Below, one piece after another: positions 7,206-9,610 of a DNA stretch of 9,610 nucleotides; position 1 is the first letter of the stretch, and the number at the start of each line of letters is the position of its first letter. Origin of the DNA: Planctomycetota bacterium (GTDB lineage: Bacteria > Planctomycetota > Planctomycetia > Planctomycetales > Planctomycetaceae). The notes under the pieces are model-generated. The model saw nothing but the letters and a program-made list of their open reading frames with translations. It searched no databases and was not told where the DNA came from. A program made the position numbers and the translations under genes. The stretch spans positions 1 to 9,610 of the forward strand of contig QWOR01000361.1 in the NCBI GenBank assembly GCA_003669575.1. The letters run 5' to 3'.

Positions 7206-7850
7206 ATGCCACACGTCGTTTCCATCCAGGTCGCAGTTCCCACCGAGTTCGGGGCAGATGACGCTTCCGATCCCATGGACCAGCGGTGGCTGACCAGCTT
7301 CTACAAGCAGCCGGTCATGGGGCCCGTGAAGGTCCATGCCGATCGCATTGAGGGCAATGAGCAGGCTGATCTGCGTTTTCACGGAGGACCCGACAAGGCC
7401 GTGCTGGCGTACTCCGCTGATCACTATCCAGCTTGGCGTGATCAACTCGCGCTGCCCGAAATGGGTGGGGGCGGGTTCGGTGAAAACCTGACGATCAGCG
7501 GGCAAACCGAGGAAACCGTCTGCCTCGGTGATCGCTACGCCATTCACAATGTCATTCTGGAAGTCAGCCAGCCGCGACAGCCCTGCTGGAAACTCGCCCG
7601 CCGCTGGAGAGTTGTGGACCTGCCAAAACGCGTGATTCAGACCGGCCGATCGGGGTGGTATTTTCGCGTCATCCAGCCGGGAGAGATCACGGCGGGGCAG
7701 GAGATCACTCTGCTGTCGCGGCCACACGCCGACTGGCCGCTGACTCGTGTGAATCAGGTCTTCTACACCAGGAACAGGCACCCCGCCGAGCGTCAGGCTC
7801 TGGCCGCAATCCCGGAACTCGCCGAGGCCTGGCGAGCGGATTTGGAATAG
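7206..7850 (+). CDS. MOSC domain protein, YiiM-like
   Basis: This 214-residue soluble protein matches the MOSC family (molybdenum cofactor sulfurase C-terminal domain) in its YiiM-type form. E. coli YiiM is about 224 residues and helps detoxify N-hydroxylated purines using molybdenum cofactor. Visible features are the N-terminal strand VSIQVAVP (5-12), the hallmark FHGGPDKAV (58-66) with SADHYPAW (70-77), GFGENLT (90-96), and the conserved cysteine in QPRQPCWKLARR (Cys127), the predicted cofactor or persulfide ligand. The C-terminus LTRVNQVFYTRN followed by an Ala/Glu-rich helix (179-214) fits the small three-helix domain that follows MOSC in YiiM. The start at 7206 is set by its ribosome site. 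It lies 148 bases after the antiporter gene and has a hairpin right after the stop. Reaction by analogy only; family assignment firm. Confidence 0.92.
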   Translation: MPHVVSIQVAVPTEFGADDASDPMDQRWLTSFYKQPVMGPVKVHADRIEGNEQADLRFHGGPDKAVLAYSADHYPAWRDQLALPEMGGGGFGENLTISGQTEETVCLGDRYAIHNVILEVSQPRQPCWKLARRWRVVDLPKRVIQTGRSGWYFRVIQPGEITAGQEITLLSRPHADWPLTRVNQVFYTRNRHPAERQALAAIPELAEAWRADLE

Positions 7851-7866
7851 CTTCGCGGGAACGAAG
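7851..7866 (+). terminator. Hairpin directly after the MOSC gene
   Basis: CTTCG (7851-7855) pairs with CGAAG (7862-7866) around a six-base loop, beginning on the base after the TAG stop. The stem is short and has no T-run, so it is weak alone. It matters more because other genes in the window show the same arrangement. Confidence 0.3.
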
Positions 7867-7957
7867 TACGGCGATAGCTGGCGAGATTCATCTGGATGAT
7901 CGGACGCGATCGAGTCGGGATGCTACCGTGAACCGAGTTGATATCCCCACTCATGTC

Positions 7958-7980
7958 AGTAGAGAGCTGCCAACTCTACT
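7958..7980 (-). terminator. Hairpin overlapping the phosphatase stop codon
   Basis: AGTAGAG (7958-7964) and CTCTACT (7974-7980) are perfect complements around a nine-base loop. On the minus strand the hairpin begins at the last base of the TAA stop (7980-7982) of the metallophosphoesterase gene. It lies between two convergent genes and could end transcripts from either side. There is no T-run. Confidence 0.45.
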
Positions 7981-8792
7981 TACCACAGATCGAACCAGCC
8001 CGATTTCTGTTTTGGTGGAGTGGCCTTCTGACGGCGAACATCTGACGCGGAATAACTTGCCGCACCTGACGTGATGACCCGCCCTTCGGGGAGCAGCACG
8101 CAGCTGAGGTCGCCGTGAAAGCCACCGGTTGTGTCGATCAGGATTTTTCGCGAGGAGAACTGCACCTGGGGGACCTGCACGTGTCCGGAGACCACAACCT
8201 GCGGGCAGTCTTCGGGTGGGGCGGCGTGAATCAGGCTCTTGGAGCACAACCACTCCGGGCGGTTCAGCGAGAAGTCCCGCTCCCGCAGTATCGACCGCTG
8301 CACCTTATAGGGTTGGTTCGGGCTGAGACCTGCATGCACAAAGAGAAAATCGGGATGCTCGACGCACCACGGCACATCCGACAGAAACTGCTGGTGCTCA
8401 TCCGGTATCTTGTTCTTCAAGTCATCCAGGTCGCCAAACTGGGCTCCGTAGCTTTCGAATGTCTGCTCGGATCCGTAGTGTGCGATCCAGCGCTGGTCCC
8501 AGTCGGAATAGCTGGGGGTATTGACGAGCTTGACGGCGGCTGCCATCGCCAGTTCATGGTTCCCGGCGATCGCCGTGGTCCGCTCATGCTGCTTTTGCAG
8601 CTGGACCATCATCTCGACTGCCGAACATGGATCGGGACCACGATCGACCAGATCTCCAATGAAGACGATCCATCGCTCCTGATAGTCGGGCAGGGCCTGC
8701 AGCTTCTTCAGAACAACATGGAGTTTGTCTGTCTGGCCGTGAACGTCGCCGATGACTGCCACGGGGCCGTCGATCGATGTGAACAATCTCAT
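7980..8792 (-). CDS. PPP-family metallophosphoesterase (PrpA/ApaH-like)
   Basis: This 270-residue cytoplasmic protein has the full set of calcineurin-like phosphatase motifs in order: GDVHG (15-19), GDLVDRGPD (46-54), GNHE (77-80), FVHAG (151-155) and SGHV (202-205). These supply the Asp, His and Asn ligands for a two-metal centre. The GDxHG/GDxVDRG/GNHE pattern places it in the phosphoprotein phosphatase group with bacterial PrpA-type Ser/Thr phosphatases and ApaH diadenosine tetraphosphatase. Sequence alone does not separate these activities. The length is typical (ApaH about 280, PrpA about 220). No signal peptide is seen. The last 20 residues are polar and Lys/Gln-rich, ending GWFDLW. The ATG start begins right before the first catalytic strand and has only a weak ribosome site. 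It converges on the MOSC gene and diverges from the PQQ-like gene. Confidence 0.92.
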   Translation of the reverse strand: MRLFTSIDGPVAVIGDVHGQTDKLHVVLKKLQALPDYQERWIVFIGDLVDRGPDPCSAVEMMVQLQKQHERTTAIAGNHELAMAAAVKLVNTPSYSDWDQRWIAHYGSEQTFESYGAQFGDLDDLKNKIPDEHQQFLSDVPWCVEHPDFLFVHAGLSPNQPYKVQRSILRERDFSLNRPEWLCSKSLIHAAPPEDCPQVVVSGHVQVPQVQFSSRKILIDTTGGFHGDLSCVLLPEGRVITSGAASYSASDVRRQKATPPKQKSGWFDLW

Positions 8793-8857
8793 GAAAATCC
8801 ATCCCGAGCCGGGTCAGTGGCTCCGTAGCCGAGCTGGGGCCACGATGTCGATGCGGG

Positions 8858-8887
8858 ATCATAGGAGCGACCCCCAATCGAGGACAA
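8858..8887 (-). promoter_or_regulatory. Sigma70-like promoter for the phosphatase gene
   Basis: On the minus strand TTGTCC (8882-8887), an 18-base spacer and TATGAT (8858-8863) match the consensus at 4/6 and 5/6. A start near 8851 would leave a leader of about 59 bases before the ATG at 8792. The form is the same as the candidate ahead of the dehydrogenase-like gene. It could still be coincidental. Confidence 0.35.
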
Positions 8888-9007
8888 GGCGGTTCGTTTC
8901 GAGTACGATTTCTGGCATTGATGATTTGAGTTGTGCCCATTGGTTGTACAGTGCCGGACTCGGCTCTGGGGGCGATTCAAAGATGAACTTTTCACAAGGC
9001 TCCCGAG

Positions 9008-9610
9008 ATGGTTCGATTGGGGTATCTGCTCGTTGTGGCTGTCTTGGTCGGGCTCGGGGGAGTGGTCTCCCACGCTCAGGAACAGGGGATCGCCGATTTT
9101 TCGAAACTCAACGGAGAGACTGACTGGCCCTGGTGGCGTGGACCTTCACGAAATGGGATTGCCACGGAGACCACCGTCCCGACCAAGTTCGGCGATGGGG
9201 AGAACATGGCGTGGAAGGCCAAGGTTCCTGGGCGTGGTCACTCCTCGCCGACCGTGGTGGGTGACCGCATCTATCTGACCACCGCTTTCAAAGAGGACGA
9301 GCGGCATTGTGTCGTGGCTTTTGATCGCCAGACGGGGCAGGAGGTCTGGCAGATCGAAGTGAATCAAGGTGCGTTTCCTAAAAAGAATCACGCGAAGAAC
9401 ACCGAGGCGACCCCGACCATCGCCTGTGACGGAGAGCGTCTGTTTGTGACGTTCTACCACCACAATCAGGTAGAGCTGATTACACTCGATTTCGATGGCA
9501 AAGTGCTGTGGCGGAAGAAGGTGGCCGACTTTCACCCCAAGATGTACGAATACGGGTACGCCCCGTCGCCGATCATCTATCGTGGGAACGTGATCGTCGC
9601 GTCGGAGTAC
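9008..9610 (+). CDS. Exported PQQ-like beta-propeller protein, 5' part
   Basis: The gene is cut by the window end after 201 codons without a stop. It encodes a signal peptide (1-23, ending VVSHA before QEQ), then the signature WPWWRGPSRNG (40-50), common at the start of planctomycete PQQ-like/BamB-like propeller proteins. Blade-like repeats follow: AWKAKVPGRGHSSPTVVG (68-85), CVVAFDRQTGQEVWQIEV (101-118) and LITLDFDGKVLWRKKV (157-172), with the typical (A/L)xDxxTGxxxW pattern. Family members are usually about 400-450 residues, so perhaps half is present. The fold resembles PQQ-dependent alcohol dehydrogenases and BamB, but cofactor ligands cannot be judged from this fragment, and many such proteins may be scaffolds. 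The ATG has an AAGG (8996-8999) eight bases upstream. It is divergent from the phosphatase gene. Confidence 0.9.
   Translation, partial: MVRLGYLLVVAVLVGLGGVVSHAQEQGIADFSKLNGETDWPWWRGPSRNGIATETTVPTKFGDGENMAWKAKVPGRGHSSPTVVGDRIYLTTAFKEDERHCVVAFDRQTGQEVWQIEVNQGAFPKKNHAKNTEATPTIACDGERLFVTFYHHNQVELITLDFDGKVLWRKKVADFHPKMYEYGYAPSPIIYRGNVIVASEY

Noticed and set aside
7107..7781. 224-codon minus-strand open frame
   Set aside because: It is antisense to the MOSC gene, which has clear family motifs and a ribosome site; the minus frame has none.
8115..8828. 237-codon plus-strand open frame
   Set aside because: It is the antisense shadow of the metallophosphoesterase, whose catalytic motifs are all intact on the minus strand.
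8904..8965. Possible promoter ahead of the PQQ-like gene
   Set aside because: TTGAGT and TACAGT occur but are only 15 bases apart, and a nearby GG/GC pair has the wrong spacing for sigma54; neither is convincing.
1..9610. CRISPR array, tRNA, rRNA, transposase or phage genes
   Set aside because: No regularly spaced repeats, cloverleaf-like sequence, rRNA core motif or recombinase/transposase protein motif was seen on either strand.

Overview
The window looks like chromosomal DNA from a planctomycete (Planctomycetota, probably order Planctomycetales). The strongest evidence is the 1,119-residue minus-strand protein at 2010-5369. It joins a secreted beta-propeller 'PVC-type dehydrogenase' domain, a long HEAT-like helical middle and a C-terminal CxxCH haem domain, an architecture typical of Planctomycetes and Verrucomicrobia. 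A second hallmark is the secreted PQQ-like propeller protein (WPWWRGP...NG signature) that runs off the right end. Genes are loosely packed, often divergent or convergent, with intergenic gaps of about 100-750 bases, and there is no evident multi-gene operon. No rRNA, tRNA, CRISPR array, insertion sequence or phage module was recognised.

Layout from left to right: 1-226 has no supportable gene. 227-610 (-) is a membrane-anchored thioredoxin-fold protein with a WCPPC active site. 829-1260 (-) is a small three-helix membrane protein of unknown function with a TTG start; a run of three hairpins follows it, the first holding its stop codon in the loop. 1261-2009 has no intact gene, but 1507-1956 (-) looks like a decayed or frameshifted coding region. 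2010-5369 (-) is the large cytochrome-fused dehydrogenase-like protein. A 188-base divergent intergenic region (5370-5557) carries a sigma70-like promoter for the leftward gene and a sigma54-like element for the rightward gene. 5558-7057 (+) is a polytopic Na+/H+ antiporter-family protein. 7206-7850 (+) is a YiiM-like MOSC protein. 7980-8792 (-) is a PPP-type metallophosphoesterase. 9008-9610 (+) is the 5' part of the PQQ-like propeller gene.

The genes do not form an obvious single pathway. Three products act at or beyond the inner membrane in redox or carbohydrate/alcohol chemistry (thioredoxin-like, cytochrome-fused dehydrogenase, PQQ-like propeller) and one handles ions (antiporter). The MOSC protein and the phosphatase are soluble housekeeping or stress enzymes. 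I found no convincing new multi-gene system. The observations most worth checking are the pseudogene with compensating frameshifts, the stop-codon hairpins at four gene ends, and the sigma54-like element overlapping a palindrome in front of the antiporter.
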